A stretch of 64,000 bases of DNA from Xenorhabdus miraniensis (GTDB taxonomy: Bacteria > Pseudomonadota > Gammaproteobacteria > Enterobacterales > Enterobacteriaceae): assembly GCF_002632615.1 (NCBI RefSeq), contig NZ_NITZ01000015.1, forward strand, positions 1-64,000. Reading direction: 5' to 3'. The notes under the pieces are model-generated. The model was given only the letters and a program-made list of their open reading frames with translations, ran no database searches and was not told where the DNA came from. Numbering within the stretch: the first letter of the stretch is position 1; each line of letters starts with the position of its first letter. The position numbers and the translations under genes are program-made. This document shows positions 38,644 to 48,210 of the stretch, piece after piece.

Positions 38644-40602
38644 TTAAACAGGCCGGATACTTTCTTCATCCAATTCTGCATCGAATAATTGCTGAAGTGT
38701 TTGAATCGTTCTATCCGAAATAATGGATTGGCGTGCTTGTGCCAATTTTTCTTCATAAATGGCTTGTCGCCACTCCAAAGGCGTTTTTACCGCAGGATTA
38801 TCATCTTCAACGATACTGAGTTCAATAGGTTTTCCATGTAACTCACTTAATGCCTCGCTCAACGATTTCTGTGCTGACGCCGAATTAAGATGGCGCTGTT
38901 TTGAACGTAAATGCAGACAGAGTCGATTTTCACCAATCTGTTCTTTAAACGCATTCAGCGCTACCTGCTGAACCAACTTAGGAATATGCAGTTTATCAAT
39001 TTCCGCGGCCCATGAATCCCTCTCTTTCGATTCAATAGCCAACTTCTCTGCTAATTCTGCGGTCTTCTCATGTTCTAACGCTGCTTTTATCGCTTTTGGC
39101 GTCGTGACTGACTGCTGCTTTTCTTCAACATTAGTTGCCCGCCAACGATATGCCTCTTTCTTTACCGGTTTAGTCTCTTGCACTTTAGGGATATAAGATT
39201 GAGGCCGTTGTTCAGCAACGGCCACCAAGCGTTCCAGCGCCGAACTTGCCGGCTTTGCCCTTGCAGACTCTGCCGGCTCAGGCTTTTTTGGTGGGATCTT
39301 TCCCTGGCGAGTCAGCGAATCCCTTGCTTGCAATAATTTTGCTGTTGGGCTGTTCGTTGTGGGTGCCGTGCCTGTTAATTGAGGCGATCTCTGTTCGTCT
39401 CGTCCATTTCCCTCATTTTTGGGAGAAAACTGGGCTACAAGCGGTGCTGCTGGTGCAACTCCTGTTGGCAATACAGGGATTTCCACAGTAGATGATGGTG
39501 TTTCATCAATGATAGCCTTAGGATGGAATGCCAAAGCCCGCAATAGTGCCATTTCAACCCCCATCCGACGCTCTGGCGCATAAGGGAGCTCTTTGCGCCC
39601 CACCAGTATTGCCTGATAATAAAGCTGCAAATCAGTCGGAGAAATTGACCTTGCCAGCAGACGCAAGCGCCCTTCCGTTGAAGAGGATTCACTTTCAGGT
39701 TGCTGGGGCAATAACTGGAGCATGGCAATGTGGTGCAACTGTGCCAACATTTCGATCAGCAAATTCTCCCAATCCACACCACGAGATGCCACTTGTTCAA
39801 CCAAAGCCATCACTTGTTGCCCATCAGCACGAATGAGCGATTCAATTATCGCTAACGGTTGATCATCATTCAGAGTTCCTAGCATCTGGCTGACGATATC
39901 TGATGTCAGTTTTCCACCCCCAAGAGCAATGGCCTGATCGGTTAAACTCAGGGCATCACGCAGGCTGCCATCTGCCGCTCGTGCAAGAAGCTGACGGGCG
40001 CGGGTATCACTCTCTATCTGCTCTTCATGCAGGACGTGTTCTAACTGGCGACTAATCTGGTTTACATCGAGCGCTTTCAGATGGAATTGCAAGCAGCGTG
40101 AAAGAATAGTCACAGGCAATTTCTGTGGATCTGTCGTTGCCAAAAGGAATTTCACATGTTCAGGCGGCTCTTCCAACGTCTTCAGCAGGGCATTGAAGCT
40201 ATGACGGGAAAGCATGTGAACTTCGTCAATAAGGTAAACCTTGAAACGACCTCGGGCAGGGGCATACTGAACATTGTCCAGCAACTCGCGGGTATCTTCT
40301 ACTTTTGTTCGGGAAGCCGCATCGATTTCAATCAGATCGACAAATCGCCCCTGTTCAATTTCAAGACAGTTAGCACACTGACCGCACGGAGTCTTTGTAA
40401 TACCCGTTTCGCAATTCAGTCCTTTTGCCAACAGACGTGCGATTGTGGTTTTACCTACACCTCGAGTGCCGGAAAAAAGATAAGCGTGATGGAGGCGCTG
40501 GTGCTCAAGACCATTCGCCAGTGCAGTCAGCACATGTTGCTGACCAACTACATCAGAAAATATTTGTGGGCGCCACTTACGGGCAAGTACCTGATAGCTC
40601 AT
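38644..40602 (-). CDS. dnaX: DNA polymerase III tau subunit (gamma by frameshift)
   Basis: DnaX is the motor of the clamp loader and, as tau, couples polymerase cores to helicase. The 652-residue tau has the AAA+ P-loop GTRGVGKTT (45-53), a zinc module of four cysteines (CETGITKTPCGQCANC), Walker B LIDEVHML, the SRC arginine-finger motif (LSRCLQF), then a low-complexity linker and the tau-specific C-terminus. A frameshift site at codons 439-440 should yield a 441-residue gamma. Tau is 643 and gamma 431 residues in E. coli. It heads the dnaX-ybaB-recR operon. Confidence 0.97.
   Translation of the reverse strand: MSYQVLARKWRPQIFSDVVGQQHVLTALANGLEHQRLHHAYLFSGTRGVGKTTIARLLAKGLNCETGITKTPCGQCANCLEIEQGRFVDLIEIDAASRTKVEDTRELLDNVQYAPARGRFKVYLIDEVHMLSRHSFNALLKTLEEPPEHVKFLLATTDPQKLPVTILSRCLQFHLKALDVNQISRQLEHVLHEEQIESDTRARQLLARAADGSLRDALSLTDQAIALGGGKLTSDIVSQMLGTLNDDQPLAIIESLIRADGQQVMALVEQVASRGVDWENLLIEMLAQLHHIAMLQLLPQQPESESSSTEGRLRLLARSISPTDLQLYYQAILVGRKELPYAPERRMGVEMALLRALAFHPKAIIDETPSSTVEIPVLPTGVAPAAPLVAQFSPKNEGNGRDEQRSPQLTGTAPTTNSPTAKLLQARDSLTRQGKIPPKKPEPAESARAKPASSALERLVAVAEQRPQSYIPKVQETKPVKKEAYRWRATNVEEKQQSVTTPKAIKAALEHEKTAELAEKLAIESKERDSWAAEIDKLHIPKLVQQVALNAFKEQIGENRLCLHLRSKQRHLNSASAQKSLSEALSELHGKPIELSIVEDDNPAVKTPLEWRQAIYEEKLAQARQSIISDRTIQTLQQLFDAELDEESIRPV
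39248..39305 (-). other. Programmed -1 frameshift signal in dnaX
   Basis: On the minus strand the heptamer A AAA AAG (39283-39289) covers codons K439-K440. After a -1 slip the codons are GCC and TGA (39278-39280), ending gamma in KKA. The stimulators of the E. coli site are also present: an internal Shine-Dalgarno AGGGA (39301-39305) 11 bases upstream, and a stem GCCGGC/GCCGGC (39272-39277 with 39248-39253) starting just after the stop. Confidence 0.93.
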
Positions 40603-40644
40603 GAATACCGGAGAAATTGAACATGACTGTCTATCATGCTAGCA

Positions 40645-40670
40645 CAGCCTCACCATGAACGGCGAGGCTG
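40645..40670. repeat. Stem-loop between apt and dnaX
   Basis: CAGCCTC / GAGGCTG (40645-40651 with 40664-40670), extended by CC/GG inside, forms an imperfect hairpin in the apt-dnaX gap. No T-run follows, so it may be an attenuator or RNA-processing site rather than a terminator. Confidence 0.45.
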
Positions 40671-40699
40671 ATGTACCAATAATGCAAAAATCGGAGCAA

Positions 40700-41251
40700 T
40701 CAGTGGCCAGAGAATTCAATAATCGCGTAGCTATCAACGCCCTGCTTTTTCAAACGCTCAATGCCACCTAAGTCTGGTAACCCAATGATAAAGGCAGCTT
40801 CAGACACTTTACCACCCAAACGGCGGATCAGGCTTACAGTTGCTTCAATGGTGCCACCCGTTGCAAGAAGATCATCAACAACCAGAACTTTGTCTCCTTC
40901 ATGGATGCTGCTTTTATGAATTTCCAATGTATCGGTACCATATTCCAGATCGTAAGTTTCACTTAACGTCTCACGCGGTAATTTGCCTTTTTTGCGGACA
41001 GGAACAAAACCGACGCCCAGACGCAGTGCGACAGGAGCACCAAATAAGAAACCACGAGCTTCAGTACCAACAATTTTCGTGATGCCTTTTCCCTGATAAC
41101 GCTCCACCAACAGATCTATCGTAGCTTGGTACGCGGCAGGATTATCCAGCAATGTGGTAATGTCACGAAAAAGTATGCCTGCTTTTGGGTAATCAGGGAT
41201 CGTTTCGATACTATCTTTAATAAATTGGAGTTGTTGTGCGTTAGCGGTCAT
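40700..41251 (-). CDS. apt: Adenine phosphoribosyltransferase
   Basis: Apt converts adenine and PRPP to AMP in purine salvage. The 183-residue protein has exactly the E. coli length. The PRPP-binding loop is [16 protein letters not shown] (about 123-138), preceded by [17 protein letters not shown] and [17 protein letters not shown]. It lies upstream of dnaX on the same strand and is divergent from priC. Confidence 0.97.
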   Translation of the reverse strand: MTANAQQLQFIKDSIETIPDYPKAGILFRDITTLLDNPAAYQATIDLLVERYQGKGITKIVGTEARGFLFGAPVALRLGVGFVPVRKKGKLPRETLSETYDLEYGTDTLEIHKSSIHEGDKVLVVDDLLATGGTIEATVSLIRRLGGKVSEAAFIIGLPDLGGIERLKKQGVDSYAIIEFSGH

Positions 41252-41460
41252 AATCGATGCCAGCCAGTTATAAAAAACGAAAACGGTAAAATCTATTCAA
41301 ACTACTGGGAAAAAGCAACTGCAAAGCAAATGACAGCCTATATTTTGTTGATGTAGGTCAAGCTTTGCATTTATCGCATTAGATGTTATTACTACCCAAA
41401 ACGATAGGCCGATGTTACATCGACTTTTACTAGTAGATTATTAACAATAACGGGGTGCTG

Positions 41461-42003
41461 ATGGGCATACAAAATTTATTAAGTGCACTTGAAAAACAAA
41501 TCAGTATGCTGGAAAAAGATCTCACCTTACTGTCTGATACCCCTTTTTCCATTCCTCGTTTTGATCAAGCGCTATTCCATCATCACAGCAGTAAACTTGG
41601 TGGCTATATGCAAGAAATCAAACAGAATATGGAACAATTAAAAACCTGCGTAAACGATAGTCGTATTGAGCAAGTTAAATTTCTTTCTGAACGTTTAGTG
41701 ACACAAATCGAAGCATTAAAACGCGAAATATCAACCCAATCACTACGAAAACAAGAAGATAAGTTTGAGCGTAGATCACAAGAACAGGATCTTTATCAAC
41801 GCCTGGCTGAACATCAAGATTATGAGCGCCGCTTAATCGCAATGATTGATGACCGAGAATTACAGTTAAATAAGCAAAACACGCTTACCGATAAGTATAA
41901 ACTACAAAAAGAAATCGCGGCTCTGGCGGGAAGATTAGCCCGCTGTCGCCAAGCCTTGATGCGCATCGAAAAATCAATCGAAAAACAGGAAAATTCAGAT
42001 TAG
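41461..42003 (+). CDS. priC: Primosomal replication protein N'' (PriC)
   Basis: PriC helps restart stalled replication forks by loading DnaB. The 180-residue protein is all-helical and charged, with the conserved C-terminal segment DYERRLIAMIDDRELQL...EIAALAGRLARCRQALMRIE matching the E. coli protein, which is far more divergent at the N-terminus. I chose ATG behind GGGG; an in-frame GTG lies six bases earlier. It is followed by rsmS 21 bp later. Confidence 0.9.
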   Translation: MGIQNLLSALEKQISMLEKDLTLLSDTPFSIPRFDQALFHHHSSKLGGYMQEIKQNMEQLKTCVNDSRIEQVKFLSERLVTQIEALKREISTQSLRKQEDKFERRSQEQDLYQRLAEHQDYERRLIAMIDDRELQLNKQNTLTDKYKLQKEIAALAGRLARCRQALMRIEKSIEKQENSD

Positions 42004-42024
42004 CCACAAAGGGAATATCCATTT

Positions 42025-42189
42025 ATGACTCTCGAACAAGCATCATCTGAAGTACAACTTGCTGTCGATCTCATTTATTTGCTTGAATGCAATGAAATTC
42101 CTCCAGATATCGCTCTCGCTGCCTTGGAGATCGTCAAACGCGACTTTCAGGGAAAACTGGAAAAACAATCTCAACGGCCTGAAGAGTAA
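42025..42189 (+). CDS. rsmS: Small protein RsmS (YbaM)
   Basis: This 54-residue protein reads [20 protein letters not shown], then [25 protein letters not shown], and is clearly homologous to E. coli YbaM (53 residues; SLENAPDDVKLAVDLI, ALDIVKRDYEKKL). RsmS has been linked to PriC-dependent replication restart, which fits its place directly downstream of priC. GGGA lies about 10 bases before the ATG. It is short enough to be overlooked by automatic calls. Confidence 0.93.
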   Translation: MTLEQASSEVQLAVDLIYLLECNEIPPDIALAALEIVKRDFQGKLEKQSQRPEE

Positions 42190-42265
42190 GCAGGGTTAAT
42201 ACTGATTCCATTTTTTATTCCATCAGGCCCCATTTTTAAAAAGAATGGCTTAACCAGAAAATAAA

Positions 42266-45200
42266 TTAAGGTAGGAGTGGTTTGTCTCCAGAAGAAGGTT
42301 TTCCATCTGAATGATGGTTCCCGATGTTCAGTTGCTTGTCGACTTCTTGCAGACTCTCACCCTGCCTATTATGTAAATAAACTTCTAACTGGTTAAACGC
42401 AATATTGATATCGTTTTCCCGACATAATTTATCAATGCTGCGATTAACTTCATCCACAGTACGGCTGCGATCACCTAATTCTCGTACATAGAGCCTTAAT
42501 TCATGATCCAGGGTACTGGCACCGAAACTCATAAAGTAGACTTGCGGCCCTGGCTCGCTCATCACGCGTGAATTATCATTCGCCGCTTTTAACAAAACTT
42601 CTTTCACTTTATCCAGATCAGAGCCATATGCAACGCCAACCTTAATGATAATTCGCGTAACGGTATCAGAAAGTGTCCAGTTGATAAGACGCTCTGTCAC
42701 AAATGCCCGATTAGGAATGATCACTTCTTTGCGGTCAAAATCTGTAATCGTCGTTGCACGGATACGGATCTTACTGACTGATCCAGAGTAAGTTCCTATT
42801 GTTACCGTATCTCCAATACGGACAGGGCGTTCGAACAAAATGATCAAACCTGAGACAAAGTTGGCAAAGATTTCCTGTAAACCAAAGCCTAACCCGACCG
42901 AAAGAGCCGCTGCCAACCATTGCAATTTATTCCAGGAAACGCCCAGTGTTCCTAGTGCAGTTATCCCCCCAACCCCAATGATCAGATAAGTGAGTGTCGT
43001 CTTAATGGCATATGAAGAACCTTGCTGTAACTGCAATCGGGATAGTACCAACACTTCTAATAATCCGGGCAAGTTTCTCATCATGACCCATGCAATCACT
43101 AACATGGCTATCGACAATGCTAAATCCTTCAAGGTCACATATTTCAGTACATTGCCCAACTCTGTTGTTGTGCTGTACTGCCACAGATTGACCCCATCAA
43201 GGTAAGAAAATACTGTCACCAGATCAGACCAAATCCAATAAAATGCACCTAAAAAGATCAAAAACAGCACCATACTGGTCAAACGCAATGATTGCTGGTT
43301 AATGCGATCCAAGGCCATTGGTGGTTCTTCAATGACTTCCCCTTCAGTCCCTTCTTTTGCCAAAGATTGACGTCGGGCAACTGCACGTCGATAGGCAATG
43401 CCGCGGGCGGCAATGCCCAATCCCCGTAAACAAGCCTGATAACTGATATGCCAGAGGAACAGCAGATACAAGCTATAGAGCCAACGTTCTGCCAAACGCA
43501 AGGTTGTGTAGAAATAGCCAAATGCCATCAACACCATCAAAATCAACGGCGCAAACGTTAATGTTGTCACCACTATGGTGCGAATCATGTGCACACTTTT
43601 TTCACGCCATACCTGACGGCAGAATGGAAAGATAAAAAGAAAGACAAAAAACAGACAGATCAATACAGTGCATTGGCCGATAACATCATCAGACAGCCGA
43701 AGGGGATGTTTGACGCCCAGTGTTATCCAGAACAAAATAGGCAACACAGCAATTGACAAGCGTGCAAGATTTTTGCGGAATAACGTGCAATCAGCTCTGT
43801 TCAAAGAAAAATGTTGCTCTCCAATCCCACCTTTAGCCAGAATTTGGTAACTACAACTGAACATAATCCAAAATAGCGCCAATTGACGGGAAAACTCCCA
43901 AATCAAATCACCTAAATCATCACCTGATTTCGAATACCAATAACCCACCGCCAGCACAATAAAAGCAAGCGGTAATGTTTTTATCAGCGTCAAGATCAGT
44001 GCCAGTGGAGTATGTAACTGGCTATCACGACGAAACTGCCCCACTTCATCAGCGATTTTCTGTAATTGCTCATTAATGCCTTTAGTTTGCCAACGCAAAA
44101 ACAAACCCACCAGCAAAAGCGGAATAACAAAATGAATGGAGTTCTTCAAACCTATAATCAGGTCACTCAACGTCAAATGAATATTCAGGTTGCTCAGCTC
44201 TCCTTGAACCTGCTCAGGCAGGGATTTCAGCCAGGCTAAATTCATCGGCTTATTGCTGTTTACCCAAAAGATTTGCTGGACAAGCGTTTGTTCCAGCGAT
44301 TTGGTAACATCTGACAATTGCTGCTGATCTGTCTGTAAGTTGATGGCATGAGTAATCTGATTTCCCAACTGATTATTGAGTTGATCCAAAAGCTCACGGC
44401 GAACGTCCAGAATTTGGTTAATAGCATTATGGACTTCTTCCAGCATCTCAGGGGATTCGTTCTCTATTCTATTGTGATTATCTTTCAATAAATCATCGAC
44501 ATAAGAATTATCTTGATAAAGCTGTTCTCGTTCCTGAGTGATTTCAAATTGTTCCAGGCGTAAATCAGCAATTTTTGTCAGTAAATCCTTCGTCAGTACA
44601 TCTTGAGGTACTTTCAACTGCTCCTGAAACAGAATACGCGATAGTAACAAGCTACCACGTAACACCTTGACCTGCTCTTTGAGATTCCTTTCAGACTGAA
44701 TAACTCTATCCAGATAATTTTTGACACGAATGTTTTTCTGCACCAATTGATTATTATCACGGGTTGCAGCAACCAGCCGTTCACTGAGTTCACGGTTGTT
44801 ATCTATTTCTTCTTGAATCAGCGGATTATCCTGAATGTGTAAATTTTTTCCGTCTTGCGTTTGTGCTTCTTTGGCTTTTTCTTCAGAAAGGATCAGGCGC
44901 TTGCCACTCACCACATCTTGGATGAATTGGACATAACGTTCCAATTGCCCAATTTGAAACGTCGTGTGATCCCGTTGCTGCTGTAAAAGCGATTGTAGCT
45001 GCGTATTCGCCTGTAAGGATGCTCTTTGAAGATCATTTTGCTGCATCAAGAAAGACTGTTCTACCAACAACAATTCCGTCTGAGTACGGCTTGATTCCTG
45101 CTGTTCAGTCAATGCGTTATTAAGTTGATTACGAATTTGCTGCAATCTTTGCACATTGTGGAATAGTACGTTTTGCGCACGTTCTGGTTGCGTTTGCAGC

Positions 45201-45724
45201 CCGATTAACTGGCTATTGTAGTTGGCAAGATTTTCTTGTGCCCGCTGCAAACTATACAGAGTGTTATTCAGTTTTGATTCAAGCTGTTTCAGGGATAATG
45301 TTCCCAACGCCTGTTTATACGCATTTTCATTTTGCTCAGCGTTATTTCTCAGGCTTTCCAATTCAGCTATAACCTGGCGTGATTTTTGCGGTGCTTCTTG
45401 CTGATTTTTTTTCAGTATATTGGATTCCTGCTTCACCCAATCTATCTTATCAAAGAAAGAGAGGGCTTTTTCCAAATCAGCTATTGATATCTTTTCCTCA
45501 ACCGTATGCTCTTTACGTTCTGTCAGGGTATTAAGCTGATTTTGAATATCAGTGCGGGTTGGAACATCACTGCTGAAAGCCGCATTCGCCGGAGAAAAGA
45601 ACAATAACAGGAGAAAAAGTAACGCCACCATCAAAAGAAAGCGAAAAAATAGTAAATCCGGGAGTTTGTTGCACAACCCCCCCTTATTGAGCAAAACACC
45701 CAAGTATCGGTTAACAGAAACCAT
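42266..45724 (-). CDS. mscK: Potassium-dependent mechanosensitive channel MscK
   Basis: MscK opens under membrane tension and high K+. The 1152-residue protein has a signal sequence ending near ANAAFSSD, a long periplasmic coiled-coil domain (about 50-510), roughly eight extra membrane segments (510-900), and the MscS-like channel: a pore-lining helix in LQWLAAALSVGLGFGLQEIFANFVSGLIILFERPVRIGD and a beta domain (VSKIRIRATTITDFDRKEVIIPN). It matches E. coli MscK end to end, with about 30 more residues. It faces priC-rsmS. Confidence 0.96.
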   Translation of the reverse strand: MVSVNRYLGVLLNKGGLCNKLPDLLFFRFLLMVALLFLLLLFFSPANAAFSSDVPTRTDIQNQLNTLTERKEHTVEEKISIADLEKALSFFDKIDWVKQESNILKKNQQEAPQKSRQVIAELESLRNNAEQNENAYKQALGTLSLKQLESKLNNTLYSLQRAQENLANYNSQLIGLQTQPERAQNVLFHNVQRLQQIRNQLNNALTEQQESSRTQTELLLVEQSFLMQQNDLQRASLQANTQLQSLLQQQRDHTTFQIGQLERYVQFIQDVVSGKRLILSEEKAKEAQTQDGKNLHIQDNPLIQEEIDNNRELSERLVAATRDNNQLVQKNIRVKNYLDRVIQSERNLKEQVKVLRGSLLLSRILFQEQLKVPQDVLTKDLLTKIADLRLEQFEITQEREQLYQDNSYVDDLLKDNHNRIENESPEMLEEVHNAINQILDVRRELLDQLNNQLGNQITHAINLQTDQQQLSDVTKSLEQTLVQQIFWVNSNKPMNLAWLKSLPEQVQGELSNLNIHLTLSDLIIGLKNSIHFVIPLLLVGLFLRWQTKGINEQLQKIADEVGQFRRDSQLHTPLALILTLIKTLPLAFIVLAVGYWYSKSGDDLGDLIWEFSRQLALFWIMFSCSYQILAKGGIGEQHFSLNRADCTLFRKNLARLSIAVLPILFWITLGVKHPLRLSDDVIGQCTVLICLFFVFLFIFPFCRQVWREKSVHMIRTIVVTTLTFAPLILMVLMAFGYFYTTLRLAERWLYSLYLLFLWHISYQACLRGLGIAARGIAYRRAVARRQSLAKEGTEGEVIEEPPMALDRINQQSLRLTSMVLFLIFLGAFYWIWSDLVTVFSYLDGVNLWQYSTTTELGNVLKYVTLKDLALSIAMLVIAWVMMRNLPGLLEVLVLSRLQLQQGSSYAIKTTLTYLIIGVGGITALGTLGVSWNKLQWLAAALSVGLGFGLQEIFANFVSGLIILFERPVRIGDTVTIGTYSGSVSKIRIRATTITDFDRKEVIIPNRAFVTERLINWTLSDTVTRIIIKVGVAYGSDLDKVKEVLLKAANDNSRVMSEPGPQVYFMSFGASTLDHELRLYVRELGDRSRTVDEVNRSIDKLCRENDINIAFNQLEVYLHNRQGESLQEVDKQLNIGNHHSDGKPSSGDKPLLP

Positions 45725-45823
45725 GAACTCATCTACTCGTCATTTGCAGATAGTGGAATGATAGTGCTCACTATCAGAAACATTGGCGGTATTCCTGATT
45801 TCGCACTTCCTGAGGCGTTAATT

Positions 45824-46183
45824 TTAAAATGATAACACTTTCGATGCAGCCAATGTCCACTGAGCCAATTCACTCAACGTACCAATTTCTACACCATCAA
45901 CCAATACCAGTTCACTGATCCCTCTGGCATCCGTACAAGTTTTGCACAATTTAACTTCGACATTCTGTGCTGTCAAAATTTCCAGCATTTGCTTTAAATT
46001 ATAGCCTTCTTTGGGGGCCTGCCCGGCCAAACCAGCAACTACGGCATCAGACATCAGGAACAATTTCAGCTCGTTGCGGGGCTCGTGCTCTTTCAGAGCA
46101 ATAGACAGTCTCAACGCATTAAAAAGAGACTCATTACCATATGCCGCCCCATTGGCAATAATCAGGATGGATTCCATTGACAT
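45824..46183 (-). CDS. ychN: DsrE-family protein, YchN-like
   Basis: The 119-residue protein matches E. coli YchN almost segment for segment: IIANGAAYGNESLFNALRLS, KLFLMSDAVVAGLAGQ, EGYNLKQMLEILTAQNVEVKLCKTCTDARG and SELAQWTLAASKVLSF. YchN is a hexameric DsrE-like protein; DsrE relatives carry sulfur on a conserved cysteine, here in CKTC, but the role of YchN is unknown. In E. coli it lies elsewhere on the chromosome, so its place between mscK and acrR is a rearrangement. The ATG six bases downstream would also be a possible start. Confidence 0.9.
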   Translation of the reverse strand: MSMESILIIANGAAYGNESLFNALRLSIALKEHEPRNELKLFLMSDAVVAGLAGQAPKEGYNLKQMLEILTAQNVEVKLCKTCTDARGISELVLVDGVEIGTLSELAQWTLAASKVLSF

Positions 46184-46204
46184 TTACTTCTGTTATTCCT
46201 GTAT

Positions 46205-46855
46205 TCAGGGTGTATTTTTCTCACTGCATCGCAGATGGTGACTATGTTTAAGTGTATCAATGAAACTATCCACCAAATGTGCAGATTGTTCTTGAATATT
46301 AAAGCTGTCCGGTGAGAATAACCAGTTTTCCAGTAACCCCGCCATAAATGCCCTCAACATGATGGCAGAACGCCTGAGATCAAGATCATAGGGCAACTCT
46401 CCTGATTTAATGCAATCCGACAATATTCTTTCAATCTTCTGGTAATCAGAAATACATGTCTCCCTAAGCTCCTCTGCTAATAAAGACATTTCTCCAACGA
46501 ACTCACATTTGTGGAAAAAAATTTCCATTAACTGACGGATTTGGAAATCATCAATCATCATTCTTAACATAGAAATCAATAAAGATCTCAACGCAAGGAG
46601 TGGATTATTAGGGTATTTTGTTTGATACTCTTTCTCTAACTCGTCTATTTTATGCGCTGGCATTTTGCAAACAATAGAAAGTAGATCCATTTTATTTTTA
46701 AAGTGCCAGTAAATTGCTCCGCGTGTTACGCCGGCTGCAGTTGCGATATCAGATAATGAGGTACCGGAAACACCACACTCAGAAAAGATCTTTATCGCGG
46801 CTTCAATGATTTGCTGACGAGTTTGTTGTGCTTGTTGTTTAGTTTTTCGTGCCAT
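46205..46855 (-). CDS. acrR: TetR-family repressor AcrR
   Basis: AcrR represses acrAB and itself until multidrug ligands bind. The 216-residue protein has the TetR helix-turn-helix GTSLSDIATAAGVTRGAIYW (about 30-49) and a helical ligand-binding domain with a conserved FFHKCEF segment. Length is the same as in E. coli (215). It is divergent from acrA with the operator in the shared gap. Confidence 0.96.
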   Translation of the reverse strand: MARKTKQQAQQTRQQIIEAAIKIFSECGVSGTSLSDIATAAGVTRGAIYWHFKNKMDLLSIVCKMPAHKIDELEKEYQTKYPNNPLLALRSLLISMLRMMIDDFQIRQLMEIFFHKCEFVGEMSLLAEELRETCISDYQKIERILSDCIKSGELPYDLDLRRSAIMLRAFMAGLLENWLFSPDSFNIQEQSAHLVDSFIDTLKHSHHLRCSEKNTP

Positions 46856-46891
46856 TTTTACGCCATAAACTTTGTTTTTGACTTAAGCTGA

Positions 46892-46921
46892 TTTACATAC
46901 ATTCATGTATGTTTGTACTAT
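46892..46921 (+). promoter_or_regulatory. acrAB promoter and AcrR operator
   Basis: A 24-bp near-palindrome at 46894-46917 starts TACATACATTCATGTATG and matches the position and sequence type of the AcrR site of E. coli. It lies in a candidate promoter with TTTACA (46892-46897) and TACTAT (46916-46921), spacer 18 bp. Confidence 0.88.
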
Positions 46922-46996
46922 AGCACCCTTAATCAATAAAGTAATGATTTCACTTATTAGATTAGAGAATCGACATTGAAAAATTGAGGTTTACTT

Positions 46997-48196
46997 ATGC
47001 GAAAAAACAGGGGAGTTTTGCCTCTGGCCACATTACTGGTACTTTCAGGCAGTTTCATTCTTTCAGGATGTAATGACAATCAAAATACACAGCAAGGGAC
47101 TATCGGCCAGCATGTTCCTGAAGTGGGTATCGTAACGCTGAAAGCAGAACCTCTTACAGTCATCACGGAGTTGCCAGGCCGTACAACAGCCTATCGTGTT
47201 GCAGAAGTTCGGCCTCAAGTCAGCGGCATCATTCTGAAACGTAACTATAAGGAAGGAAGTGATGTTACTGCTGGAGAGTCGTTATACCAAATAGATCCAG
47301 CAACCTATCAGGCAGAATACAATAAAGCCAAAGCAAATCTGGCCAGAGCACAAGCCAATGCGAACGTATCTCACTTAACCGTTGAACGTTATAAGTCTTT
47401 GTTAGGGACACAATACGTGAGTAAACAGGAGTTTGATAAAGCAACTTCTGAGTACGAACAGGCAAACGCAGATGTTCAGTCCTCTCAAGCTGCACTGGAA
47501 AATGCCAGAATCAATTTGGCATATACCAGAGTCACTTCCCCTATTTCTGGTCGCGCGGGTAAATCCACCGTCACAGAAGGGGCATTGGTTTCAGCAGGGC
47601 AGTCAACCGCTTTGACAACCGTTCAGCAATTGGATCCTATCTACGTCGATATCACCCAATCAAGTGATGACTATCTACGGCTTAAAAATGAAGTTGCAAG
47701 AGGAACTGTTCAGAAAGAGAGTAAGAAAAACAAAATTCGCCTAATTACTGACGCAGGCCAAGAGTACAGCCAAGAAGGCTACCTTGAGTTTTCAGATGTT
47801 ACGGTTGATGAAACAACAGGCTCTATTACTATGCGTGCTGTTTTCCCAAACCCAAATGAAGAATTACTCCCGGGTATGTTTGTCCGTACCAAGCTAGAAG
47901 AAGGTGTGCGTCAAAATGCGATTTTGGTTCCTCAGCAAGCAATTGCCAGAACACCTCGAGGCCAGGCAACCACATTGGTTGTTGATAAAGATAACAAAGT
48001 AGAATTGCGTAATATCAATGCTGCTCAGGCACTCGGTAACAAGTGGCTGGTAACAGAGGGTTTGAAAGCTGGGGATAGAGTAATCGTTACAGGGTTACAA
48101 AAAATAATGCCAGGCATAACGGTTAAGCCAACAGAAACTGATCTGAACGCCAAACCTACAGCTGATCAAGCTGAGCCTGCAAAAAAGCCTCAATAA
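46997..48196 (+). CDS. acrA: Multidrug efflux periplasmic adaptor AcrA
   Basis: AcrA joins AcrB to TolC in the tripartite RND efflux pump. The 399-residue lipoprotein has a signal peptide with lipobox LSGC near residue 25, then biotinyl-lipoyl halves (VAEVRPQVSGIILKRNYKEGSDV and SPISGRAGKSTVTEGALV), a helical hairpin (about 100-170), beta-barrel and membrane-proximal domains. GAGG precedes the start. acrB follows 14 bp later. Confidence 0.97.
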   Translation: MRKNRGVLPLATLLVLSGSFILSGCNDNQNTQQGTIGQHVPEVGIVTLKAEPLTVITELPGRTTAYRVAEVRPQVSGIILKRNYKEGSDVTAGESLYQIDPATYQAEYNKAKANLARAQANANVSHLTVERYKSLLGTQYVSKQEFDKATSEYEQANADVQSSQAALENARINLAYTRVTSPISGRAGKSTVTEGALVSAGQSTALTTVQQLDPIYVDITQSSDDYLRLKNEVARGTVQKESKKNKIRLITDAGQEYSQEGYLEFSDVTVDETTGSITMRAVFPNPNEELLPGMFVRTKLEEGVRQNAILVPQQAIARTPRGQATTLVVDKDNKVELRNINAAQALGNKWLVTEGLKAGDRVIVTGLQKIMPGITVKPTETDLNAKPTADQAEPAKKPQ

Positions 48197-48210
48197 GGAG
48201 TAGGTGATTC

